NCBI GenBank assembly: GCA_031551725.1
Contig: JAVBNF010000017.1
Span: 1-56,664, forward strand
DNA length: 56,664 bases
Direction: 5' to 3'
Source: JAVBNF01 sp031551725
GTDB lineage: Bacteria > Bacteroidota > Bacteroidia > Bacteroidales > P3
Of the stretch, positions 49,498-56,664 are shown one piece after another (within the stretch, counting starts at the first letter, position 1; every line of letters begins with the position of its first letter). Both the position numbers and the translations under genes were made by a program. Under the pieces are notes generated by a model. The model saw nothing but the letters and a program-made list of their open reading frames with translations, had not been told where the DNA came from and made no database searches.

Positions 49498-50485
49498 AAT
49501 TTTGAATATAGGTGTGATTCCATGCGAAAAAACTAATGCGTGACGATTTTCCAAGTTGAGGCTTTAATAATTCGACCATCGTTTGTAAATCATCCGAACT
49601 AACGCCTTCCAAGCGGATTTCGTCGGATTTTCGTATGAAAAAGTTATCGATAACGGAATCAGTTGTAACACGATATTTAGTGTCGCTGATTTTTTCAAAA
49701 AGTGGGTTTTTGTCAAAATCTTTTTTATTCATATCGCCTAAAAGCCCTTCAAAACGACCTTCGCGGAACAAAACTGCCCAGTGATAAATAGGCAATGCAA
49801 CATCTAATGCCAATGGATATTTTTTCTTTGGGATATATTTTTCGAATTCGTCCAAAGAAATAATAGAATTTTCTATTGCATAATCTTTAGCAGATTGCAG
49901 GTTGTAACACATCAGCAAACAGTGTTTTACGGGTGGGATTCCTGCGGTTTCCGGATTTTTCAATTGCCATAAACGTAAGGTCGAAGCAATTTCTTTTTCA
50001 GGAAAATCTAATTTCAATCTTTTTAGAAAATAGAAATATTTTTCTTTGGTGCTTGGAGACCAGTCGCAGTCGATAAGGATTTCTGTGAATTTCGAATTTT
50101 GAGTTTCGAATTTTGAATTAATTTGTTCTATGCGTTTTTGTATACGGATGCTTAATGAATCCAAATCTTTTTCTAATGATTTTTCAAACACATTATTGGT
50201 GATGAAAACAACAGGAGTGTAGAACGAAACCGAAAGCGTGTCGTTAAAACGAACGCCTTCGATGGGCATTGCCTGGTGCATGGTTTTGCTCCAATCCACA
50301 TCAAAAAAACGAATGTAAAGATGGTCAACACCAAATGCTTTCATCAAGTCTTTTTCCTCGCAGGAAAGTTTGAATTCCGTTTTCCAATAACAAAATGAAC
50401 GGCTTCCTCTTTCTTTTTGACTGCATGAAATGCTGGTTGTAAAAAGTAAAGCGACTAAGAATATTTTGAAAACCGTTGTTTTCAT
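49451..50485 (-). CDS. Exported lipoprotein, DUF3142-like barrel
   Basis: A 344-residue lipoprotein (TTSISCSQ, Cys 21). The middle has ILIDCDWSPSTKEKYFYFLK and IASTLRLWQLKNP, then PLALDVALPIYHWAVLF, the order of a TIM-barrel of the DUF3142 type ('qiD-D-p---Y--fL--lr'). It is not certain that it is a glycoside hydrolase; the acidic pair DCDWS could be catalytic. The promoter at 50510-50540 starts this two-gene operon. The downstream gene overlaps it by 47 bases. Confidence 0.6.
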   Translation of the reverse strand: MKTTVFKIFLVALLFTTSISCSQKERGSRSFCYWKTEFKLSCEEKDLMKAFGVDHLYIRFFDVDWSKTMHQAMPIEGVRFNDTLSVSFYTPVVFITNNVFEKSLEKDLDSLSIRIQKRIEQINSKFETQNSKFTEILIDCDWSPSTKEKYFYFLKRLKLDFPEKEIASTLRLWQLKNPETAGIPPVKHCLLMCYNLQSAKDYAIENSIISLDEFEKYIPKKKYPLALDVALPIYHWAVLFREGRFEGLLGDMNKKDFDKNPLFEKISDTKYRVTTDSVIDNFFIRKSDEIRLEGVSSDDLQTMVELLKPQLGKSSRISFFAWNHTYIQNYENSEIKNIYAAFGK

Positions 50486-50509
50486 GATTGAAAAATATCA
50501 ATTTTGTTC

Positions 50510-50540
50510 AAAAGTACGATTAATTTTGAAATGGACAAAG
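50510..50540 (-). promoter_or_regulatory. Promoter of the lipoprotein/TPR-like operon
   Basis: On the minus strand TTTG (50540-50537), 19 bases, TACTTTTG (50517-50510): good consensus. The leader is about 18 bases. Confidence 0.75.
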
Positions 50541-50598
50541 TTTTGTGATATATATTTTTTTCACAATTTGATCAAGAATATTAAGTTCTTTTTGCAAT

Positions 50599-50635
50599 AA
50601 AAAAGCCCGCAACAAGCGAAGTGTTACGGGCCTTT
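50599..50635 (-). terminator. Terminator of the frdCAB operon
   Basis: On the minus strand GCCCGTAACA pairs with TGTTGCGGGC around a CTTCGCT loop, followed by T6. It lies 18 bases after the stop of frdB. Confidence 0.85.
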
Positions 50636-50652
50636 GAAATATGCTTTATGGC

Positions 50653-51429
50653 TTACATAGCACCTGAAGAAACGTGTTTTTCTTTTTGCGCACCAATTTT
50701 TGCGCAGATAAATTCACGGTTTAATTTAGCAATATGCTCCAATTTGATTTCTTTAGGGCATTCCGCTTCGCAAGCACCTGTGTTTGTACAGTTACCGAAA
50801 CCGAGTTCGTCCATTCTTGCAACCATGGCTTGAACACGTTTGGCTGCCTCGGCTTTACCTTGCGGTAAATGTGCCATGTGGGAAACTTTTGCAGAAACAA
50901 ACAACATTGCAGAAGCGTTTTTGCAGGCAGCAACGCAAGCACCGCATCCGATACAAGCGGCAGCATCCATTGCGGTGTCTGCATCGTGTTTGGGGATGAG
51001 GATTGCATTTGCATCAGGAACGCCACCGGTAGTAGCTGAAATGTATCCGCCGGCTTGAACAATTTTATCGAAAGCCAAACGGTCAACAACCAAGTCTTTA
51101 ATTACCGGGAAAGCCGCCGAACGCCAAGGTTCGATAGTGATTGTATCGCCGTCTTTGAATTTGCGCATGTGCAATTGGCAAGTGGTGATACCATCGTCGT
51201 TTCCGTGCGGACGACCGTTGATGTACAAGCTGCACATACCGCAAATGCCTTCGCGACAGTCATGGTCGAAGCAAACCGTTGTTTGGATTTTATCCACCAA
51301 CGACTCGTTCAAGATATCTAACATTTCCAAGAAAGAGCAATCCGGAGAAATGTTTTCAATTTTATATGTCTCGAATTTACCTTTTGCTTTCGCATTGGCT
51401 TGACGCCATATTTTTAAAGTGAGATTCAT
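50653..51429 (-). CDS. frdB: Succinate dehydrogenase/fumarate reductase iron-sulfur subunit
   Basis: 258 residues. Holds the three clusters of the electron path: [2Fe-2S] in CREGICGMCSLYING, [4Fe-4S] in CIGCGACVAACKNAS, and the [3Fe-4S] site in CTNTGACEAECPKE. It carries electrons between the flavoprotein and the membrane cytochrome. In anaerobic Bacteroidales the complex mostly works as fumarate reductase. The gene is the last of the operon, 86 bases after frdA; that space contains a TTTAACGTTTAA-type repeat. Confidence 0.92.
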   Translation of the reverse strand: MNLTLKIWRQANAKAKGKFETYKIENISPDCSFLEMLDILNESLVDKIQTTVCFDHDCREGICGMCSLYINGRPHGNDDGITTCQLHMRKFKDGDTITIEPWRSAAFPVIKDLVVDRLAFDKIVQAGGYISATTGGVPDANAILIPKHDADTAMDAAACIGCGACVAACKNASAMLFVSAKVSHMAHLPQGKAEAAKRVQAMVARMDELGFGNCTNTGACEAECPKEIKLEHIAKLNREFICAKIGAQKEKHVSSGAM

Positions 51430-51515
51430 GTTCGTTTAATGTTTATCGTTTAACGTTTATATGTTCTGAACGATTGTTGCTATTGCATTCAATAGTTCAA
51501 GAACTAAACCAATTT

Positions 51516-53447
51516 TTATTTATAATTTCGTGTAGCTACTTGAATAAATTCGTAGTTCAACTCTTCTTTGTGCATTTCAGGAGTTTGACCTTCGCCTTTG
51601 TATTCCCAAGCGGCAACGTACATGAAATTCTTGTCGTCGCGTTTGGTTTCGCCGTCCACTTGGTATTCTTCACGGAAGTGACCGCCACAAGATTCTTCGC
51701 GTTGAGAAGCATCCATTGCCATCAATTCGCCAAGCTCCAAGTAGTCCGCCAAACGTAACGCTTTTTCAAGTTCAACGTTCATTTCATTAGCTTCACCAAC
51801 AACACGAACATCTTTCCAGAATTCGTCGCGCAACGCTTTGATTTTTTCTTGAGCAGTAGCAACGCTTTCTTTGGTACGAGCCATACCTACGTAATCCCAC
51901 ATGATTTTTCCGAGTAAACGGTGGTAGTGGTCAACAGATTTGGTACCTTTGATGCTCAACAATTTTTCAATTTGAGCTTTAACGTTTTTCTCAGCTTCTT
52001 CGAATTCCGGCGCGTTTGTAGGCACAAGTGGCGTACGGATTTGGTCAGCCAATGCATTTTGAATGGTGTAGGGGAGAACGAAATATCCGTCTGCCAAACC
52101 TTGCATCAATGCCGAAGCACCTAATCGGTTGGCACCGTGGTCGGAGAAGTTGGCTTCCCCAATGCAGAACAAGCCTTTAACGGTTGTTTGCAATTCGTAG
52201 TCAACCCACAAGCCACCCATAGTGTAGTGAATTGCCGGATAAATCATCATCGGCACTTCGTACGGATTTTCGTCGGTAATTTTTTCATACATTTGGAAAA
52301 GGTTGCCGTAGCGTTCTTCGATTTTGTCGCGTCCCAAACGTTTGATAGCGGTGGAGAAGTCGAGGTAAACGCCCAAGCCGCTTCCGATACCGAATCCTGC
52401 ATCGCATCGTTCTTTAGCGGCACGCGAAGCAACGTCGCGAGGTACCAAGTTTCCGAAAGCCGGATAACGGCGTTCCAAATAGTAGTCGCGATCTTCTTCT
52501 TTAATATCGAGCGGACTCATTTTACCTGCGCGGATAGCTTCCGCATCTTCTTTTCTTTTAGGCACCCAGATACGTCCGTCGTTACGCAAACTTTCGCTCA
52601 TTAACGTAAGTTTCGATTGATAGTCGCCGTGAACGGGGATACAAGTCGGGTGGATTTGCACGAAGCAAGGATTTCCGAAATAGGCGCCTTTTTTATGCGC
52701 TTTCCAAGCGGCGCTGCCGTTGGAGTTCATAGCATTTGTTGAAAGGAAAAAAACGTTTCCATAACCGCCGGTTGCCAAAACAACAGCGTGAGCGGAAAAA
52801 CGCTCGAGTTCGCCGGTTGCAAGGTTGCGGGTAATGATACCGCGTGCAACGCCGTCAACCAAAACAACATCCATCATTTCATAACGATGGTACATTTTAA
52901 CGCTTCCGCGCTCGATTTCGCGGCTCAACGCGCCGTATGCGCCGATCAACAATTGTTGTCCGGTTTGTCCGCGGGCATAGAACGTACGCGAAACTTGTGC
53001 ACCACCGAACGAACGATTGTCCAAATATCCGGAATAATCACGTGCAAAAGGAACCCCTAATGCCACTGATTGGTCAATAATGTTGTTTGCAACTTCTGCC
53101 AAACGATAAACATTTCCTTCACGGGCACGGTAGTCACCACCTTTAATGGTATCGTAAAACAAACGGTAAACGCTGTCGCCGTCGTTTTGATAATTTTTAG
53201 CAGCATTGATACCGCCTTGAGCAGCAATTGAGTGCGCACGGCGTGGACTGTCGGAAATGCAGAACAATTTCACATTGAAACCGAGTGCACCTAAGCTGGC
53301 AGCGGCAGAAGCGCCGGCCAAACCGGTTCCGACAATAATAACGTCGATATTGCGTTTGTTGGCAGGGTTGATAAGGTTTTGATGAGCTTTATAATCGGTC
53401 CATTTATCGGCCAAAGGACCTGCTGGAATTTTAGAATCTAATTTCAT
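51516..53447 (-). CDS. frdA: Succinate dehydrogenase/fumarate reductase flavoprotein subunit
   Basis: 643 residues. FAD-binding VGTGLAGASAAASLGALGFN; the FAD-linking His in RRAHSIAAQGGINAAKNYQN; substrate-site residues in HPTCIPVHGDYQSKL and RLGASALMQGLADG. It interconverts fumarate and succinate. It is of the longer Bacteroidota/epsilon type with an extended C-terminal region (FREEYQVDGETKRDDKNFMY). It lies 41 bases after frdC on the same strand. Confidence 0.93.
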   Translation of the reverse strand: MKLDSKIPAGPLADKWTDYKAHQNLINPANKRNIDVIIVGTGLAGASAAASLGALGFNVKLFCISDSPRRAHSIAAQGGINAAKNYQNDGDSVYRLFYDTIKGGDYRAREGNVYRLAEVANNIIDQSVALGVPFARDYSGYLDNRSFGGAQVSRTFYARGQTGQQLLIGAYGALSREIERGSVKMYHRYEMMDVVLVDGVARGIITRNLATGELERFSAHAVVLATGGYGNVFFLSTNAMNSNGSAAWKAHKKGAYFGNPCFVQIHPTCIPVHGDYQSKLTLMSESLRNDGRIWVPKRKEDAEAIRAGKMSPLDIKEEDRDYYLERRYPAFGNLVPRDVASRAAKERCDAGFGIGSGLGVYLDFSTAIKRLGRDKIEERYGNLFQMYEKITDENPYEVPMMIYPAIHYTMGGLWVDYELQTTVKGLFCIGEANFSDHGANRLGASALMQGLADGYFVLPYTIQNALADQIRTPLVPTNAPEFEEAEKNVKAQIEKLLSIKGTKSVDHYHRLLGKIMWDYVGMARTKESVATAQEKIKALRDEFWKDVRVVGEANEMNVELEKALRLADYLELGELMAMDASQREESCGGHFREEYQVDGETKRDDKNFMYVAAWEYKGEGQTPEMHKEELNYEFIQVATRNYK

Positions 53448-53488
53448 TTCTATATAAGTTTTAATTCAAAAAAGAATGTCGAATTGGG

Positions 53489-54337
53489 TTAGGCTAAAAA
53501 CATCATTACCGGAATTATGCAGAAGCCGATCGTAATAACCGCAGCTAAAGCGTAAGAAAGGCATTTCACAAACGGTGTGTATTTGCTGTGGTTCAAGCCT
53601 AATGATTGGAATGCAGAGCTGAAACCGTGTCCAACGTGCGTGCCAACTACAATAATAAGTACTACATATACAATAACTGCCCAAATGTTTTTAAATAATT
53701 GTTTTGCAATTACATAGAAATCGGGTTCGTAGATTTTGAAATTTTCGCCAAAAGCCTCAGTCATATCTGCTTTAGAAAGATCTCCGATTACTTTTTGGCT
53801 ATTTAAAACAGCAGGATCTGCATTTTCAATCAAACTTCTGATTTTTTCTTGGTTTAACTGCAAAGCATCCGGATGTTGTTCCATATATTCGGAAACTTCT
53901 TGTAAATTAATCATGTATTTGCTTTCAACCAAGTCGAGTTTTACGAAATAAAAATGAACAAAGTGTAAAAGCAAGAACGCAATTAACAAAACTCCGGAGT
54001 AAACCATCCAGTTGGAGAAAGGAGAAACCTTTGATTTTGAGGAAACAGCATAGCGTACAGGACGCGCTTTGCGGTTTTCAAATGCTAAAACAAGGGCGAG
54101 GCAGATGTGAAGCAAGAATGTTCCCATAAGTACGTATTCGAACAATTTTACGAGCGGATTGGTGCCCATAAAGTGTGCGCACATACGGAAAGTAGCTCCG
54201 TTATCTTTCATTAACATGGTGAGGTTGATGCCCATGTGGACAAGCAAAAACACTACCAAAAATAACCCCAAGAGCGCCAATGTTACCTTTTTTGTAACTG
54301 ACGCTAACTTTAAAATCTTTGTAGACTGACTGTTCAT
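53489..54337 (-). CDS. frdC: Succinate dehydrogenase/fumarate reductase cytochrome b subunit with insertion
   Basis: A 282-residue membrane subunit with five helices and the haem-ligand histidines of the di-haem b558 type (LVHMGINLTML, LLHICLALVLAF, LLHFVHFYFV, VGTHVGHGFSSAF). Members in Bacteroides are about 225-230 residues; the excess is a polar stretch at about 140-205 (VSEYMEQHPDALQLNQEKIR, EADMTEAFGENFKIYEPDFY-like region) between the third and fourth helices. It anchors the complex and reacts with menaquinone. The insertion is outside the membrane and its role is unknown. Confidence 0.85.
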   Translation of the reverse strand: MNSQSTKILKLASVTKKVTLALLGLFLVVFLLVHMGINLTMLMKDNGATFRMCAHFMGTNPLVKLFEYVLMGTFLLHICLALVLAFENRKARPVRYAVSSKSKVSPFSNWMVYSGVLLIAFLLLHFVHFYFVKLDLVESKYMINLQEVSEYMEQHPDALQLNQEKIRSLIENADPAVLNSQKVIGDLSKADMTEAFGENFKIYEPDFYVIAKQLFKNIWAVIVYVVLIIVVGTHVGHGFSSAFQSLGLNHSKYTPFVKCLSYALAAVITIGFCIIPVMMFLA

Positions 54338-54366
54338 GATTAATTTATAAAATGATTTTTAAACGG

Positions 54367-54398
54367 CAAATGTACATGATTTTTTTGAATTTGGCAAA
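54367..54398 (-). promoter_or_regulatory. Promoter of frdCAB
   Basis: On the minus strand TTTG (54398-54395), 20 bases, TACATTTG (54374-54367). The transcript should start near 54360, giving a leader of about 22 bases. Confidence 0.75.
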
Positions 54399-54430
54399 CT
54401 TAAAATGAAAAATATTTTTTAAACTTTTTT

Positions 54431-54438
54431 TATGTTTG
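54431..54438 (+). promoter_or_regulatory. -7 element of the outer-membrane barrel gene
   Basis: TATGTTTG fits TAnnTTTG and lies 33 bases before the ATG at 54472. No TTTG at 19-20 bases upstream. Confidence 0.4.
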
Positions 54439-54471
54439 TTTGTTTATATCTAAACATGCATTTTTTAGATT

Positions 54472-55626
54472 ATGAAAAACTGGAAAATTTATACTCTTTG
54501 TATACTTATATTGATTGGTTTTAAGGCTTATGCGGAAGAAAAGCCCAAGTTGAGTTTTCGTGATCCGGTAGATAGTGCGTTCGATTTAAGTAATTGGATA
54601 TTGAACTACAATGGTTTTGTGCCCGTGCCGACCTTGATTACAGAGCCTGCTCTTGGGAATTTCGGATTGGGAGTAGGTTTGGTTTTTATCAAACAAAATC
54701 AACCTTATGATATTGATGGTGTGAAACATCCGGCACCTCCGACTATTTTAGGAGTAGGAGGGATGTATACAGCCAATAAAAGCTGGGCCGGCTTTGTGGG
54801 AGGAACGGTGGCTTTGCCGAAATACAGGATGCAGATCAAAGGCGGCGGCGGTTATGCCGATATTAATATGGATTTTTATTTCAAAGATTTATTAGAGAAA
54901 GAACGTAAACTCGGGTTTAATTTTACCGGAATACCTGTGTTTATCACTGTTGGACGGGTGTTGCGCGATCCGCGTTTTTCAATCGATTTGGAATATACGT
55001 TTATGGATGTGAACGTGAAAATGAAAAATCCATTTGAAAATTTACCCGACGAATTGATCGATTTTAATTTTGAAAAATCGCAAACAATCTCTAAAGGCGG
55101 CTTGCGTTTTTCGTTTGATACGCGCGACAATGTTTTTACACCCAACCAAGGTATTAAAACGTATTTGGATGTGCAGTTGAGCAATCAAGTGCTTGGTAGT
55201 GATTTTGATTATGAACAGGCGGAAGCGGCTTTTTATTGGTATTTACCTTTGCATAAAAAATGGATAAATGGTTTTCGGTTCGACATGCAGCAGGCGTTTG
55301 ACAATCCGCCATTTTACTTGAAACCTTTTGTGGATATGCGCGGACTTCCTGCCATGCGTTATCAAGGAAAAACGACGATGTTGGTGGAGTTGGAAGAACG
55401 TTGGGATGTTTATAAACGTTGGAGCGCCGTGTTTTTCGGCGGCGTTGGGACCGGTTTTGATAAGTGGAAAGACTTTGGAGATGCGGAATGGGCTTATAGT
55501 TATGGCGCCGGCTTTCGTTATTTGCTGGCACGCCCGCTCAATCTTCGTTGTGGCATGGATTTTGCTATGGGGCCGGAAGGTTTTGCATATTATGTGGTGT
55601 TTGGAAGTAGCTGGCTGAGGCAATAA
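54472..55626 (+). CDS. Omp85/BamA-like outer-membrane barrel
   Basis: A 384-residue protein with a signal peptide (MKNWKIYTLCILILIGFKAY, then A-EEK). It consists of strands with the amphipathic alternation of a beta-barrel and ends in FGSSWLRQ, an aromatic-bearing last strand. VDMRGLPAMRYQGKTTMLVE, followed by ELEERWDVY, matches the conserved loop-and-strand (RG...RY-G-----ELR) of Omp85 surface antigens. POTRA domains are absent, so it is a short barrel-only form. It may insert or export lipids or proteins. It is monocistronic. Confidence 0.7.
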   Translation: MKNWKIYTLCILILIGFKAYAEEKPKLSFRDPVDSAFDLSNWILNYNGFVPVPTLITEPALGNFGLGVGLVFIKQNQPYDIDGVKHPAPPTILGVGGMYTANKSWAGFVGGTVALPKYRMQIKGGGGYADINMDFYFKDLLEKERKLGFNFTGIPVFITVGRVLRDPRFSIDLEYTFMDVNVKMKNPFENLPDELIDFNFEKSQTISKGGLRFSFDTRDNVFTPNQGIKTYLDVQLSNQVLGSDFDYEQAEAAFYWYLPLHKKWINGFRFDMQQAFDNPPFYLKPFVDMRGLPAMRYQGKTTMLVELEERWDVYKRWSAVFFGGVGTGFDKWKDFGDAEWAYSYGAGFRYLLARPLNLRCGMDFAMGPEGFAYYVVFGSSWLRQ

Positions 55627-55658
55627 TTTGCTTTTTTTGAAAAATCTTTTTACCTTTG
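55627..55658 (+). promoter_or_regulatory. Promoter of the structured leader/FISUMP gene
   Basis: TTTG (55627-55630), 20 bases, TACCTTTG (55651-55658): a consensus promoter. The transcript would start near 55665 and cover a long structured leader before the ATG at 55981. Confidence 0.65.
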
Positions 55659-55664
55659 CGGAAA

Positions 55665-55920
55665 TAATAAGTTAACAAGGCGACGAGTTAACAAGATAAC
55701 GAAATAATAAATTATAGAAATAAAGAAACATAATTAAACATAAATAAAGAAAGCGTAAGCTTAAATTCTTTCAAAAGAAAACCGACAAATTTTTAATACG
55801 AAAAGAATTAATAAGCGATGCGCTCATGCTGTGTTCCGGCGTGAGTTGTATCTTATTTTTCGTATGGGTGCTTGTCGGTACCTCTTTTGAAAATAAGAAT
55901 TCAACTCGCGCCTTTTTTAT
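55665..55920 (+). ncRNA. Structured leader RNA or small RNA candidate with attenuator-like pairing
   Basis: Between the promoter and the FISUMP gene there are 350 bases without a gene. The first part is AT-rich with a GTTAACAAG-type host repeat (55668-55705). The second part folds in two ways. A long imperfect hairpin pairs about 55761-55800 (TTTCAAAAGA, ACCGACAA, ATACG) with about 55861-55905 (CGTAT, TTGTCGGT, TCTTTTGAAA). An alternative stem pairs GGCGTGAGTTG (55838-55848) and TCTTATTTT with AAAATAAGA and CAACTCGCGCC (55902-55912), followed by T6, an intrinsic terminator. The two exclude each other. This could be a regulated attenuator, or a stable small RNA such as a 6S-type molecule. Confidence 0.45.
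55838..55918 (+). terminator. Terminator-type stem in the FISUMP leader
   Basis: GGCGTGAGTTG (55838-55848) pairs with CAACTCGCGCC (55902-55912), extended by TCTTATTTT/AAAATAAGA, then TTTTTT. It could end a small RNA or interrupt the FISUMP transcript. Confidence 0.6.
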
Positions 55921-55980
55921 TTACATACAGCCCCTTCGGGGCTTGTTGGAAAATGAATTACAAATAAATAAAAACACAAC

Positions 55981-56664
55981 ATGAAAACACAATTACAATT
56001 ATCGGCTGCGGCTGTACGGGCACCCCTTGCGGGTGCCCCTTTGAACGACAATGTACGGGCGTATTGCATACACCCATCGCAAGGGCAGGGGCAAGCCCTG
56101 CCCCTACGGTTCGCACGATGGATTTTTCTGCAATTCTGCATTTTTGCATTTCTGCCGACCTTCGCACAAACCGACGGCGGCACATTTACCGACCCGCGCG
56201 ACGGCGAAACCTACAAAACCGTGATTATGCCCGACGGCAGACGCTGGATGGCGGAAAACCTGCGGTACCGCAATGGATTAAATAATCCGATTTTTTCCAA
56301 TATTCCGGCTTCAAGTGCAAACGGATTTTTAGATTCGAAAAACTTGTATTACTGCCCGGGCCCGGGGCCGCTAAATACCTCCGTTAATCAAGCAGATCCT
56401 TTGGCTTGTGAATACTGGGGTGCGCTTTACCCTTTTTGGGTGGCTTATGCCAATGCCGCAAATACCGCTGTGAATACAACACTTGGCGAACAGGGTATTT
56501 GTCCATCGGGATGGCATTTGCCCACGGATAATGAGTGGAATTTGCTTTTCACAAAAATCGGAGGAACGACGGATGCCGGGCGTTTGCTGAAAGACACTGT
56601 TCGAGGCACATTTGCAAATAATCAAGCATGGAAAAAACAGTGGACAAATGCTGCTTTACAAAAT
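55981..56664 (+). CDS. FISUMP-domain secreted protein, cut by the window end
   Basis: An open frame of 228 codons from the ATG at 55981 to the end of the window. From FAQTDGGTFTDPRDGETYKT and VIMPDGRRWMAENLRY it is a member of the Fibrobacter succinogenes major paralogous (FISUMP) family, with CPSGWHLPTDNEWNLL further on; these are secreted proteins of unknown function in Bacteroidota and Fibrobacter. The N-terminus is odd: codons 11-47 translate a palindromic repeat (see next entry), and the hydrophobic signal core (WIFLQFCIFAFLPTFA) comes only after it. No in-frame ATG exists after the repeat. The leader suggests regulation. Confidence 0.75.
   Translation, partial: MKTQLQLSAAAVRAPLAGAPLNDNVRAYCIHPSQGQGQALPLRFARWIFLQFCIFAFLPTFAQTDGGTFTDPRDGETYKTVIMPDGRRWMAENLRYRNGLNNPIFSNIPASSANGFLDSKNLYYCPGPGPLNTSVNQADPLACEYWGALYPFWVAYANAANTAVNTTLGEQGICPSGWHLPTDNEWNLLFTKIGGTTDAGRLLKDTVRGTFANNQAWKKQWTNAALQN
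56011..56112. repeat. Palindromic REP/MITE-like repeat inserted in frame in the FISUMP gene
   Basis: Two GC-rich hairpins, GGGCACCC-CTTGC-GGGTGCCC (56018-56038) and GGGCAGGG-GCAAG-CCCTGCCC (56083-56103), flank an inner pair (GTATTGCATAC). GTACGGG occurs twice, with CCCCTAC as a near-inverse at the right end. This kind of GGGCAGGGGCAAGCCCTGCCC unit is a widespread intergenic repeat type. Its length keeps the reading frame open. Confidence 0.65.

Noticed and set aside
55917..56183. Minus-strand frames of 75-88 residues over the palindromic repeat
   Set aside because: They are translations of the GC-rich repeat in the complement and oppose the FISUMP frame, which has real family motifs.

Overview
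The window looks like a chromosomal segment of a Bacteroidota bacterium, probably order Bacteroidales. The main reasons are promoters of the Bacteroidota type (TTTG, 19-20 bases, TAnnTTTG) in front of many genes, RteC-family proteins, a three-gene FrdCAB-type succinate dehydrogenase/fumarate reductase, a lipoprotein TPR regulator with a C-terminal HTH, a T9SS-like C-terminal sorting domain, and a FISUMP-type surface protein. No rRNA, tRNA or CRISPR array was seen.

Positions 1-6100 are accessory DNA. The end of an IS3-family element cuts a tyrosine recombinase, followed by an RteC remnant and an excisionase-like HTH gene. A 40-bp perfect palindrome then leads into cargo: a small protein, a ParB-like protein and a TIR-like protein on +, converging on a three-gene minus-strand operon that includes a SieB-like superinfection-exclusion membrane protein.

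Positions 6137-26817 form a long block read almost entirely on the minus strand. From right to left it holds RteC, an HTH protein, a DnaD-like replication protein, a DnaC-like loader, many small membrane or beta-rich proteins, a transglutaminase-like protein with a very basic linker, an SH3b membrane protein, a lytic transglycosylase, a spike-like coiled-coil protein, a holin-like and a spanin-like protein, a plus-strand toxin-antitoxin pair, a 1694-residue methyltransferase/helicase fusion and a RadA-like ATPase. No terminase, portal, tail or conjugation gene was recognised. The best reading is an integrated tailless, membrane-containing virus or a virus-derived element of a type I cannot name. 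This is the main candidate for a new system here.

Positions 26900-40120 hold a TPR/HTH regulator, a 63-residue secreted peptide, a lipoprotein hydrolase and three large secreted Ig-like adhesin-type proteins. The last two share an indel-free 1341-bp C-terminal duplication.

Positions 40120-54340 are core genome: rpsU, ribH, fmt, an HU gene, a SpoU methyltransferase, xer, hpf, mnmE, a CDF metal efflux pump, two exported proteins and frdCAB. The last part holds an Omp85-like outer-membrane barrel, a structured RNA or attenuator candidate, and a FISUMP gene cut by the window end whose signal-peptide region contains an in-frame palindromic repeat.
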